Below are positions 38,201-50,100 of a stretch of DNA of 64,000 nucleotides, piece after piece. Numbering within the stretch: the stretch's first letter is position 1; the number at the start of each line of letters is the position of its first letter. Below the pieces are notes generated by a model. It searched no databases, was not told the DNA's origin, and worked only from the letters and a program-made list of their open reading frames with translations. The stretch spans positions 7,080,001-7,144,000 of the forward strand of contig JAMPIT010000379.1 of assembly GCA_026261815.1 (NCBI GenBank), given 5' to 3'. This DNA comes from Monarcha castaneiventris obscurior. Lineage: Eukaryota > Chordata > Aves > Passeriformes > Monarchidae. The position numbers and the translations under genes were made by a program.

Positions 38201-40859
38201 AATCTCACCATATTTTACATTGATCCAACTAATTCACCAACATTTTATTCTGGGAAAGGATTGAGTTTTCTACATAAATCCTTCCCATAGTCTCAGCTGC
38301 AGGCAGCATTAAGTAGAAACTTGCTTTATTAGTGGGTGATGATCTGTTCATTTAAACTAATGTCTTCTAGCTGTAACCATGTGCTAGTATGGGTAAATTT
38401 TTTTTTTCCAAGACACTGCCTTTCAGCAGTAAAAGAAAATAACAGCAAGCCATCTCATCTTGGTAGTTAAGTGTCTCCTTATATTTCCCCTGCTGAAGAA
38501 CTGCTACACATCTGAAAAAAAACATCTTGAAAGGAAAGTTCTCTATCCTTTTAATATTTTTTGTGTAATTCTCTCCAGTATGCCCTTTTGTTTCAAGGGA
38601 TACCTAGGCAAGAGTTACAACTCATTTTCACAGGATGATGTTAAATATAATTGCAACTAAACTTATTGGTTACCTACAAGAACAGAAATCTCTACAAATA
38701 AGAAAAAAACACACAACTGCAGCCCTGTAAGAAGGCAAAGTTTGTGCTGCAGTAGGTTTGAAATTGAAAATTATAAAGTATGTAAGGAAAAGGAGTTGAT
38801 GGGTATCAAAGAAACTACTGCTCTTTATCAGTGTGAACTGAATACATATATAATAAAATGTACTTTGCACATTCTCATTGTGGCTTACCACTGAGCAATC
38901 TACACTCTGCTAAATTCTGGGTATTCCCCATACAACATAACTTACGGATAGTAAACTTTAGCTAAACTTAAACTGCAATCAAAGCCATACGAGGCTTTCA
39001 CATTTTGCCAGTCACTTCTTTTGACTAGGAATTTGTAATTTTTTTTTTTTTCTCGTGGCAGCCTAAATAACCACCTTTCTTCGCAGTCACTCTAAATAAA
39101 ACATTAATGACATTTCCCATCTTCTCTCCTTCCCTTTCTTAGTTCAAGTTGCTCAAGAAAGAGGGTAGGGACTCCTGCAATAGGAGTCCTCTTTTTCTAA
39201 TGCGGCTCTATGGAACCAAACTCAGCAAATGCTCTGTGCTTTATGCTGAAGACAAATGAGCTCATGTTTGAATGTCACCATCTGCACTCGTTTCTGCCTG
39301 GTCAGGATCGTAAAAGATAATTTAAATTGCAAACTTGCTTGTGATCTCCTATCCCAAAGATCCTGTATGAGCTCAAAAATGTCTTTGTAAAACACAGAGA
39401 AGTAAGAGAATCACCCTTAAATCCTTATAAATCTCTGTCAAGGAAGTATATCTCTACTATATGAAGACTTCCCCTGTGATTTCAGGGTGTTGGAATGGCA
39501 CCTTTTTCTTTTTTTTTCAATAGATTCCCCAGACATATTTGTGTCATATAGAAGTATATTCAATTTATGTTGTGTCTACATTTCTTTGGTATTTTTATTA
39601 AAGGATTTGTTATATTATCAATATTGCTGTCATCTTATTATACCTTATTGACTTTCTCTCACAGTCTAGAAGTTGTTCAATAAAACTTGTCACTCTTTAA
39701 AACTCATATTCTTCCAAGTATAGCATTTCATTGAACCAGACAAAGTGAAAGGACAGCTCTATTTTTGATAGCACAGTAAATACATTGCACAAGAAAGACT
39801 GTATAAAATATCCAAGAAATGAAATAATGCTCTGTTTTAGAAGCTGTTTTAAACTACTCTTCAGTTTGCCAAAAGAAAGTATCCATATCTGCTGCTGTGC
39901 AAGCAGAGGTGTAGAAACAATTAAAACCCTTGACAGTGGTACTCTGTGTTACTGAATCAGCCTGAATGACACTGAGAGAAACAAGAAATTAAAAGCCACC
40001 ATAAATGGTGTATGAATTCTTAATTAAAAAAAAAAAAAGGGATTTATTAGTCAAAAATTTAGAAAGTAAAGTTTTTAATAATCCCATTTTATTTTCTAGG
40101 GGCATTGGTCAGCTTTGTGCCTGTCCCCAGGTATGATATCCTGCCAGAACTTCAGTGAGAACTCCTTGCTGGGCAGTGGCTTACACACAGCACACACAGT
40201 GCTCTAATATAAATTATTGCTATGCAATTTAAGTTTAAATATATATAAACAAGCAGAAGAGGGAAGAGGCTAATTTTTTGTACTTGGGAGATGTGAGACT
40301 CTTCCTCCTTCAGCAGAAGCCTGGAACATGAAGATGTCCTTCTCAATAACTTAGTCTGATTCCCCCTTCCAAGGAACTGACTTACCCATTGAAACTGAAA
40401 ATTTTACTTTTCAGTACTTTACAACAAAGGAAAAGCCTTACTTGTATGTGAAAGCTGAATGCACACACCTCTCTCCCCTCCCGCCTCCCCATCAAGAAAC
40501 ACACCTGTTCAACAAGAGGCAACTCAGTGTACTTAAATCAGTACTTGAGCATATATCCTACATGTTAGGCTAAGAGAAATCCAGGCCTGAGAATGAGACT
40601 AGGAGCCATCTGCTCTTACTTGAAATAATCCACAATAAAATGATCATATAAACTGTTTTTATACTCAGTGGAACAAAATGAGCACCCTAAGAGGGCTATT
40701 ATTCCTGAAAGATTGTACAAATTATTCTTCATGATATGAACCTCTCCCTTCCAGTTTCTGTTAATTTCCCTCATGAGACCAATGTGCTTTTCATCAGCAA
40801 ATGCATCCTTTCTCCCCATGTTTCCTGTGCAGGACACACCATCATTAGACCACGGAGCA
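35229..40859. other. AT-rich noncoding stretch
   Basis: If the exon at 35,133 is real, the first part could be its 3' untranslated region, but no AATAAA lies close downstream. A somewhat GC-richer patch at about 36,560-36,930 is unrecognised. The 102-codon frame at 37,308-37,616 has no family features. A short hairpin lies at 39,169-39,189 (8-bp stem GGACTCCT, loop GCAAT). Confidence 0.5.
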
Positions 40860-41553
40860 CACGCTCGCTTGTAGGCTCCCTTTAGGTACTGGGAGGCTGT
40901 AACTGGCTCACCCCAAAGCCTTCTCTTCTCTAGGCTGAACAAACCCAATTGTCTCAGCCTTTCTTTGTAGGAGAGGTGCTCCATCCCTCTGATCATCTTT
41001 GTGGCCTCCTCTGGACATGCTCCATGAGGTCAGTGTCCTTTCTGGCCTTCCTGTGCTGGGGACCCCAGAGCTGGATGCAGTACTCCACTGGGGTCTCACC
41101 AAATCTCTGGGCAGAATCTCCTCCCTCACCCTGCTGGCCACACTGCTTTGGATGCAGCCCAGGGTGCAATTGGCTTTCTGGACTGTGAGCACACATTGAC
41201 AGATCATGTCCAACCTCTCATCATGCCCCAGCACCTCCAAGTCTTTCTCAGCAGGGCTGCTCTCAGTCTGTTCATCCCCAGCCTGTATTGATACTGCTGT
41301 CCCAACCCAGGTGGAGCACCTCACACTTGGCCTTGATAAACCTCATGAGATTCCCATGGGCCCACTTCCCAAGCTTGTCCACGTCCCTCTGGATGGCATC
41401 CTGCCCTTCGGGTGTATCAACTATACCACTCATCATGGCGTTATCTACAAATTTGCTGAGGGTGCACTTGATCCCTTTGTCTAAGTCATTAATGAAGACA
41501 TTAAATAACACTGGTCCCAATATGGACCCCTGAGGGAAACTACTTGACACATT
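40860..41553 (-). pseudogene. CR1 LINE ORF2 fragment, reverse-transcriptase part, decayed
   Basis: Read on the minus strand, this encodes the middle and end of the CR1 ORF2 reverse transcriptase. It opens with the [19 protein letters not shown] motif, then [49 protein letters not shown] and EHLSYKERLRQLGLFSLEKRR. The conserved reading frame passes through at least three frame changes (breaks within about 41,270-41,325, 41,090-41,160 and 40,990-41,010). The catalytic F-x-D-D motif reads FVDN, so the second aspartate is lost. The 5' part and the 3' untranslated tail are both absent: similarity fades just after LKGAYK near 40,860. It is non-functional. Confidence 0.95.
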
Positions 41554-42106
41554 CTTTAAAATGAATCAGAAAAAAAGTTATCTTTTTCCCTTTTTCTATA
41601 AATAGCAAAAAGATACTAGATTTTGAGGCAGCCTGAAATTACTAAGTAATTTGAAGGGTCACTAGTGACTGTTTTAGACTTCTAAAAATGTCACTATTTA
41701 AAAATTACCTTGAATAACTTAAGGTGGAACTGTGAAGTCAAACATGGTCTTTTATCTCAGGTGTCAGTGAAGTCAACTGCTAAGTCAAGAAAGAACTCTG
41801 CCCTGCCTTTCTCTTGCTCTCTTCCCTGATAAGTATCTTGCCATGAATTAAATAATTTAGGCAAAATGAATTGTACAAAGAAGGATCCTGTATCCTTGTT
41901 GCTGGTAAATACAAGAGGGTAAAAACAGGTTATTACCTTTGCTTAAGGGAGTATCTAATTATTTCTACAGAATGTAACAAGGTGAAGAAGAGACTGAGAG
42001 CGTCTGCACCAGTTCCAGAGTATCCAGTATGACTGCTGTATTCATGACATGTGTACACCAGTGTTCACGTACTCATAAGAAAGGGAAAAATTAATACAGA
42101 TTTTCT
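41554..42106. other. AT-rich noncoding stretch
   Basis: Spacer of about 550 bp between the two CR1 fragments. I see no gene or repeat in it. Confidence 0.55.
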
Positions 42107-42204
42107 AGCTGCAAGTTTGATCCCCATACAGGGCATTCACTTAAGAGACGGACTCGATGACCCTTGTGGGTCCCTTCCAACTCAGAATATTCAGTGATTC
42201 TGTA
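42107..42204 (+). mobile_element. CR1 LINE 3' tail (plus strand)
   Basis: A short CR1 terminus: GCTGCAAGTTTGATCCCCAT, CATTCACTTAAGAG, GACTCGATGACCCTTGTGGG, then TCCCTTCCAACTCAGAATAT and a decayed ATTCTGTG-type tail. It belongs to a different CR1 3'-end type from the copies at 20.85 and 23.28 kb and is on the opposite strand to the RT fragment 600 bp away, so it is a separate insertion. Confidence 0.93.
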
Positions 42205-45200
42205 TCAAAGGCTGAAAATCAACTCCAGTTTTGCAATACTCATGTCAACTTCTCTACAGGTACTACCATACACGGAACTCTCAAATAGAAGAAACGTATT
42301 CCAATCTTGGGAAACATTTTTGATCCTGTTAAAAAGCATTCGGTAAACAATTTCCAAATTCACAATCCTATGGTTGCTGAAGCAATGATTTTCAACAAAC
42401 CTATGATTCAGCTTCTCTGAAATTAACCTACTTGTATTAATAAATCTTGTAAGGAATACCCTGCCACTCAGAGAGAACTCAATTGCTCTTAAGTTGATTG
42501 CAAACAGAAGTAGACTTTAAATAATACAATTTTCATCCAAAATATGTAGCATATATCATAGAAAATGTACAAAATAATGATATGTTAGCCGCAACAAATA
42601 TTATTTGAAATTAATGGTGTATATTTAAGCATTAAGATTTTAATAAGTTATTCAATAAATTTTATTTTAGTGTCCTTCTAAAGGCATATTTGAAAGTCAT
42701 TTTATTACAGTAATAAATTATTATGTAAAAGATTTATGTGAAAGATAAACAGGATTTTCTCAGGTGAGCACATTATAACATTATATATAAAGTTTCAGTT
42801 ACTCAGGTACATTTAGCATCCACAAAGAATTACCATCTGTGCTAGACCATCAGATCTTTGATAATGATATTTCTTGGGTAAAACCTTAAAATTCTAATGC
42901 TGCTTATAAGCAAACTATACACTATTACACATGTATAATAATTTTTGTTAATTGACGTAAATGGGAATCTTTACAGGTTGTTTGCAATAAACTACAAATT
43001 TGTGAACAATTTATTTCAGATTTATGTTTCTGGAAACTTTAAAATCGTTTATGTGTGAATAGGAATAAAAGTTTTCTGAGTTCCTTCATGAAATAATATA
43101 GAATATGTATTTAAACGTTATCATCCCCTACTTCTGGTTTAAAATGGGCCATGATATTTTTCTATTAAATCAAGATGTTTTTCTTTTTAAAAGGGAAGTT
43201 CATTGGGATCTGTGAATGTGTGTCTGAAAAAACAGGAGAGGCTGGCTATTTTCAAGCAAAAGTCAGTGGCATCCCTAGTGTAATGTAATAGGGTGGTCTT
43301 TCCCAGAAATACTCAAAATAGTGGGAATTCTGTCTCTGAGAGAGGGAACAACCAATAGAGTTTTCTATTTATGTCCTGTTTTCAGTGTGGCACGTATCTG
43401 AGTTTTGATGAATGTTCCAGGCTTCTTCCCAGAGTTTACCAGCCCTGACTGCTGTTTCTGTGTTGTACCATCCTTGGATGAGCTAGTGACTTACAGAGAA
43501 CTGTGCCTGCTTGGAAAAAAAGCAAAGCAACATGTTTAACAGAACTCACGCCAAGAATTTTCATTCAAGATTCCTGAGATTTTTATTCTTCACTAAATCC
43601 CTCCCTGTGCTTTCTGTTCATTATAAAATATCAACATTTTGTAAAATGAGCTTCAAAATTTGGTAAAATCCTATGGGGACAGTAGTACCTTGAGATTTTT
43701 AATGAACTATTGCAGTTTAATTATTAAATCATTAATTTTTTTTAAAAAAAGGGAAGGAAAGGGATATCAAATAATCTCTATCAATAACCTTTTCGATTGT
43801 CCATCCTGGAAAAGAATCACAGGTGAGCAGCAGTCTATGAAGTGATATTAATTATTACTTGTCAAAAAAAATGCTGTGATCATTCACAAATCAGTAGGTC
43901 CAGATCTGTTTGAAAATACATGTGCAATTTCACTCATAAAGTGAGGATGCTAGTAATGCCTTCTGCAATTTTAGTGAAGCTCATGTAAGTATAATAGCTA
44001 TATCAGAACATGTTAACTGCTTCAATAATTTTATCATTAGGAGATGAGGACATATACATGGTGTGGTAGATATAAGGAATCATATTAGATATGACAAATC
44101 ATGTAATGGCTGAGAATTCATTCAATGTTTTTGAATGCTATTAAAACGAATTAAAACAAGGACACTGTTTCTAGCTGTCTCCTACATCAGTAAGTTTTAA
44201 AGGCTCATCTTTAAAATTCTTCTTTTCATTGTCCATAATTCTGACAATGCAACCAGAAGTCACAAGATAACAAATTTTTCTTTGTTTTTTTAACACTGAG
44301 CAGAGTAGTCCTTTAAAGGTTAAAGATGGATGAGAGCCTACAAATTGCATTTCTTCCATTCCTCAGCTCCATTATTCTAAAATGAAGGTCATAACCAAAT
44401 ACCTCCCTTTCTGTATTCCATAAAAATATAAAATAATAATAAAAATAAAATTTATGGGCAAATAACACTATGAAAATACTAATTTTCAACTAGAGTACAT
44501 AAGATTTGATGGTTGAACTGTTGCAGTTATCTCCATATTTTCTCTTTGCTTGCTCATATTTCTGCTGCTATCATCCAAGATTTTTGTTCCTTTCTTGGTA
44601 TAAACAAAATTCATCACATTATGACAGCAGTCATAGATACATTTGACCATATATTATGATAGCCTAAGGAAGTATAGTTGCCATTCTCCATAAGATAGTT
44701 TTTCATGTTTAAAAAGCAACAATTTATTTATAAACATTTTGGCACCTATTACAAAAAGGTATTTACCTTTCTTTTCATCAGAAAAAATTCTTAAACTCTG
44801 ACTCCCTTACTGTTTTTAATGTGACTTCTTGTCCATCATTTTATTGAGTATGGAAAAGCTTTGCTAGTTTTGTTAGTAATAATGTACTATCACAACTGTT
44901 CCTTACTGGATCATCAGTCTTTGGTCTAGCAAATAAATAACAATCTAGATATTTTTCCATAGCAACTCTTTCAAACAAAACATGAAGAACAGCCAATATT
45001 TAGTTGTGGAAGCTATTCAGTAGCTTGCCTGAGCAATCATAGGTCAGTTTTCAGTCATACCTTTAATCTATTGTACTTTTCCATAATGAATTTGAGCTTT
45101 AATAGTTTTTTATACAGAAGGTTTTTTTTATAGCAGGTAAAATAGCGTGTTTTCCACAAGGCAATTTTTAGTTCCTAATAGCAAATCACTACTTCCCCTT

Positions 45201-47077
45201 TTAAAAAGCAAGTTATTCTGGAACTGAATTATATGAGGTGACTCACTGCTAAATTTTATCTTCTCTAAAGCGGAGTGCTTTCAAAAAGAAGTAGCTGAGA
45301 AGGTGTAATTACACATACTTTATTTTTAACCCATTTTCTTCTAATTTCTTTGCCCACACTTCTCTGCTCTGAATAAGCACTGTTGCTTCTACACTATCTA
45401 TTACTTTTATCTCTTTAATATCTAAATGTTAGAATATTAGACACAGGGACTTAGAAAAGATTTCTTAAATAAGAGCTCAGTGAACAGTTCAGGTGAATGC
45501 TATATTGCATTGCCCAAATGCTAATTTTTAACCACTTGCTTAATTCAAATAACACCCTTGGTCTTGAGCTTTATTTTTATCTTTGTTCTAATATTTTTGA
45601 GACATCATTAAAAAGAGAAATTAAGACTTACATGGAAAATAGTATATGGTCAATCTTTATATTTAAATATAATTCCAGGCTTTTGGTATTGTCAAATATT
45701 TTGCTGGTTGATAATTTCATATACACCTTCTTGTCATCGATCTTTGCCCTTCTATTTTCATTAATTTGAAGAGCTCCAGGGGTTTTCAAAGGCTGATAAA
45801 GCCTACATCTTTGCACAGGTAACAATGCAAAAATGCAAATTTTCAAACTAAAATGAAAGAATCTGCCTAAGGGAAGTGTTTATTGCTGTCTTTTATGACT
45901 ACAGGTGATATAAACTTAGCTGTGATTTACAGAGGAGCTGACATTGACAAATGAGAGGCTTCCTCTGGATAAACCATGTAGTAAAATCTTACCAACTACT
46001 GTTGTCCATCAGCAATAATATGGAAAATAATTGTAGGTCCATGCATAGGAAATGCTTCTATTACTCCAAGGATCTGGTAGGACAATAACTACCTCTAAAG
46101 AAAAGAAAAACAGTGACATTACAATGAGTCAATTCCTGCTTTGAGATTTAATTTTTTAAGACTGAGCCACAAATAATAGCAGTGAGATAACTTTGTTATT
46201 TTCTGGTTCTTTCTGCATTTCTTTATCTTTCAACTTCCTAAATCTGTACCATTAATGTAACGTGTGTTGATAATGGAATTGTGCTTTCAAAGGATTGCCC
46301 ACGCCTTCAGTACAGCATTGTTCCCAATAGAGATGTAATTCCTGGTCAAGAGGTGCTTTTCTGACTCACCTTTCAGTTATTTCAGTGTATCATTTAATTT
46401 AAAAAAATATATATCTCTGTGAGAATTGCTCAGATGAGATCCAAAGTCTTTCTAATGGTCTTCCAGAATGATGTGTGCTTTTAGCTGTTAACTGGCTGAT
46501 TACAGCTGCTGAAATAGTTAACTAGGCTGCACCTAAACCAACATCCCTCAATAAAAGGTGTCTTTGCTGTTACCTAAACTTCAACAGTTGTAACAAGTAA
46601 ACCTTGGCATTTTGCTGGGTTTATAAATCAAAGAATACACAGTCTGCCTTTCTGATGCTAACTTTGTGCTTGAGAAAAATTTTGTTGCAGGGGACGTAAA
46701 TTCCACATAAATGTCCCTACTTTAGCTTGTGATCTTGCAGCCTTTGGCTCCCAGCACAAAAGAGCTTCATTACCCAACATTTATTTTATTTTAGTGTCTT
46801 CATATTATGTAAATGTTTGGGCTCCTCATGCAGGTGCGTATCAGTCTTATAACTGAATCTTGGAATTTCAGAGTCAGAATGTATATGGAACAAGGGGACA
46901 GGGGGTTTTGTCCGTTCTTTTCGTGAGGTGTAGTCTTTTCATGTTCAGTATAACGCCATGCTTGTTATCATCAATACACAGTAGAGGCAGTGGTATAATA
47001 GTGCTGTCTTTGGTGGTGATGGTGTTTGTAAAGTTTGTCACCATTTCGAGTTCAGCTTGTTTTCAGTCATCCTCTGG

Positions 47078-47157
47078 GCTTTTTTTTTGTTTGTTTGTTT
47101 TGTTTTTTTGTTTTTTTGTTTTTTTTGTTGTTGTTGTTGTTGCTGGGGTTTTTTTTT
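47078..47157. repeat. T-rich (TTTG)n, (TTG)n simple repeat
   Basis: A T-rich tract with TTTG and TTTTTTTG units followed by about five TTG units and a further T run. It creates spurious Phe/Val-rich frames of 74-105 codons on the plus strand, which should not be annotated. Confidence 0.95.
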
Positions 47158-50100
47158 CTTATTTTTTATTTCAGTAAGTTTTCTGGTATGCTTAAATAGT
47201 AATGTGTGGGTAGAAGATTTGGGGGCAATTGCTCCTCAACCCTCCCAATTTGAAGAGTGGTGCTTGTTTTCATACATCTGACGCTTTAGGTCTAAGAGTC
47301 ATCTCTAAATCACTCCTCACACCCTTCTCAAATAGTTAGAAATACTTCCTTGGAAAATATGCTATTTTCCCCCTCCATACAGCATTCCTAGATTTCTTAT
47401 TCTACTTTTCCTCCCTTCTGACCATAATACTGAACTACTTTCCCACATGCAGCTTGAATTCCTCCATTGTGCCCTTCGTTTGGAATTTGAAATAGCTTTA
47501 CTTTACATGTACAGTACTATGCAGTGGGTGACTATACTGTATAAACAACTCTCTATATAGTGTACATTGTACAAAGAAAACACGTTGGTTTTTTTTATTC
47601 CTTGCTGCTGGCTCTAAACCGTACCAAGTATTATCTTAAATGTCTCTTGAGTGGTTCTGATTTCAGAGTTTAAATTCTGCATGATTTTGTGACCTACTGA
47701 ACTCTGCTTCCCCATCTTTCTATCTGCTTAAAGGTTCCTGACATGTTCCCATCAATATTTCTAGTCTCTCCTGGCCAGCCTTGTTGCTTGTCTCTTGCAT
47801 TTCTTCTGCACCTGTCACAGTGTTTCATTCCCTAATTTTCTGCACTGATGAGCTGCCCATTTCTGCCTCACTAGAACAAAAAGAAACCCAACTCAAGTGA
47901 TTGTCCTTTTTGTTCTGGGTACCTACATAGAGAGCAGAATGACAAACTATTTCCATCTAAGTAAATAAAATATTGGGTTATTTGAACTGATTTTAATACA
48001 CTGTAAAACTGACTAAATTATCTGTGTGTGTGAATGACTCAAGTACCTGCTAAGTGTCTTCCTTCATCTTGGTGACATGGTTGTGTGTTTTTTCCTGAAT
48101 GTTTTATGACTTGTAAAGCATACATGAACAAAATTTTAAAAACCTGCAATTTCCATTAATGTTTTTATACCATAGATACTTGAAAAAATAATGTATTATT
48201 CAGTAAAAATGATTTTTTCATATTTTGTCACACCTGTGGGGTTTATTTACTTGGAAATTTTTCCCCATTGCTTATGGACCATAGTTCCTGTATTGATTTT
48301 ATGCATGTAAACCTTCAGGGCACAGAAAGACAGTGCTACATATTAAAAATAAAGTTGATTTACATGCCATGCTTTTGCAGTTAAAGCTTCCCTCGCAGAG
48401 GAAGAAATTACAGATTCACCTTCCCCAATATTCTGGGTTCTCTTTAGTTTGGAAGGTTAAGTGCAAGGATGTAAATTAATGAAAATGTAAGAATGTGCTT
48501 CTTATTTGGAGGGGTTATTTTTGTCATCTTTTTCATTTGAGAAAGGTATGATTTAATGGCTTAAATTTGAGTTAGGGAAATGGAAATTTCAGCTGATAGA
48601 TAATGACTTCTGAAACTGATTTGAACAAATCTTTTATGATGTCCCCATGACAACTCTTGGCTTTAACTTCGAGTAACATTAACAAGTGCTTTGGAGAGAT
48701 GTCATCAGATTACTGACTGCAGCTCTGAATGGAGTTGGTAGACTTCACTTTACAGGTCTTTCTCTACTTATTGACTGCTGGCCAAAGCCTGGCTCAGAAC
48801 CCGAGATACATAAAGCCATAAGGAGGTGGTCAAGAACATACGAAATAGTTCTACCTTTGAATAATTACTGTCGACCTTACAGTCACCAAAGCTGGTACAG
48901 AGACAAAATGCACTCCTGGTCTGAGCAGTGGAGCTTGCAGATATGCCTTCCTGTCACTTGCAGAGTACTGCAACTTTGGGAGCTGCCCTACAGCCCCTTG
49001 TGATTGCCTCAATTTCTCACGGGCAAATCAGGACCTAAAGATGTGTATCTTCTATTCTAGCTCTTAATTTGTGGGGAGAAATGCCACTGAAATAGAACTC
49101 TGATGTCAGACCAATAAAGAACATTGTCCTTTTCATCTGCATTCCATGTTCCTATGTTATAAATCCTTGATTTTTCATTGAAATTGTTCATATAAAAGGC
49201 AGTGCAAATCCTCTTTAGTTTTACATTTTTGTCTTGCCCTGCAGCTGTACTGAAAAATCACTGTTCTACAATTAAAACTATTTTCCTTGGTGGCACACTT
49301 TAAGAGTCTGGTTCTTTTGTTGGCAAAAGTTTCTTGTATATGAACATGTAATTCTAGGTGAGTCATTACTCAGTTGAATGAAGCTCACAATTATGTGGAA
49401 TACCCAGTGACACAGCTCTCTGAGAATAATATTTCTGGAAGTGCATTTAGTATTTAGCTCTCAGCCAACATGACGTGAGACTTTACTGGTTTGCAGTTTA
49501 GAGCTTAGCTCTTTATTTCAGCTATGGTATAACTGATGTTATGAAGAGTTACTAGGAATACCCGTAAAACTATTACTATATTGGAGGGAAGGAACCTTAC
49601 TATGGCAAAACATGGTTAGTACAAAATATAGTCTGGCATTTTTCAAAATTAAAACATGAAGATTACAAAAAAATGAAGTAGTCGTTCTCAGAGTGGCTTA
49701 GGTTGCACTGGTTGGGGCTGGTAAAGTCATGCAGTACATACGTAAATGGATGTGTTGCCTCTGCATAGAAGCTGCTGCAAGAGTTCAGGTGTTCCTACAG
49801 CTGCTGGGCAAGAAGAGTGCTCTGGATGCCCAGGTGAAACTTGGGAATGCTTCAATGGGAGTATGGTTTGTGCCTTCTCTTTTCTTTCTCCAGTAATTGG
49901 TTAAGGAAGACTTAACTCAGCCTTTATATTTCACCCTGGCCAAATATACAATAGGGCACTTTGAGAGCCAAAGTGGTTAACTTTATTCAATTTCATATTT
50001 TTAAGACAAGAGTTTCAGTGGAATCTACAGCAATCAAAACTAAGCCCAGGCTGCTTTGCCTGGGAGTGGTGAAGAGGCATGTGTTGAGTCTAGGGGTAGC

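Noticed and set aside
39157..39195. Hairpin followed by T run (terminator-like, precursor-microRNA-like)
   Set aside because: The stem is only 8 bp with a 5-nt loop, too short for a microRNA precursor, and intrinsic terminators are not relevant in a bird genome.
40949..41533. Several plus-strand frames of 66-92 codons
   Set aside because: Antisense shadows of the minus-strand CR1 reverse-transcriptase fragment.
46860..47281. Phe/Val/Cys-rich frames of 105 and 74 codons
   Set aside because: Generated by the T-rich TTTG/TTG simple repeat at 47,078-47,157.
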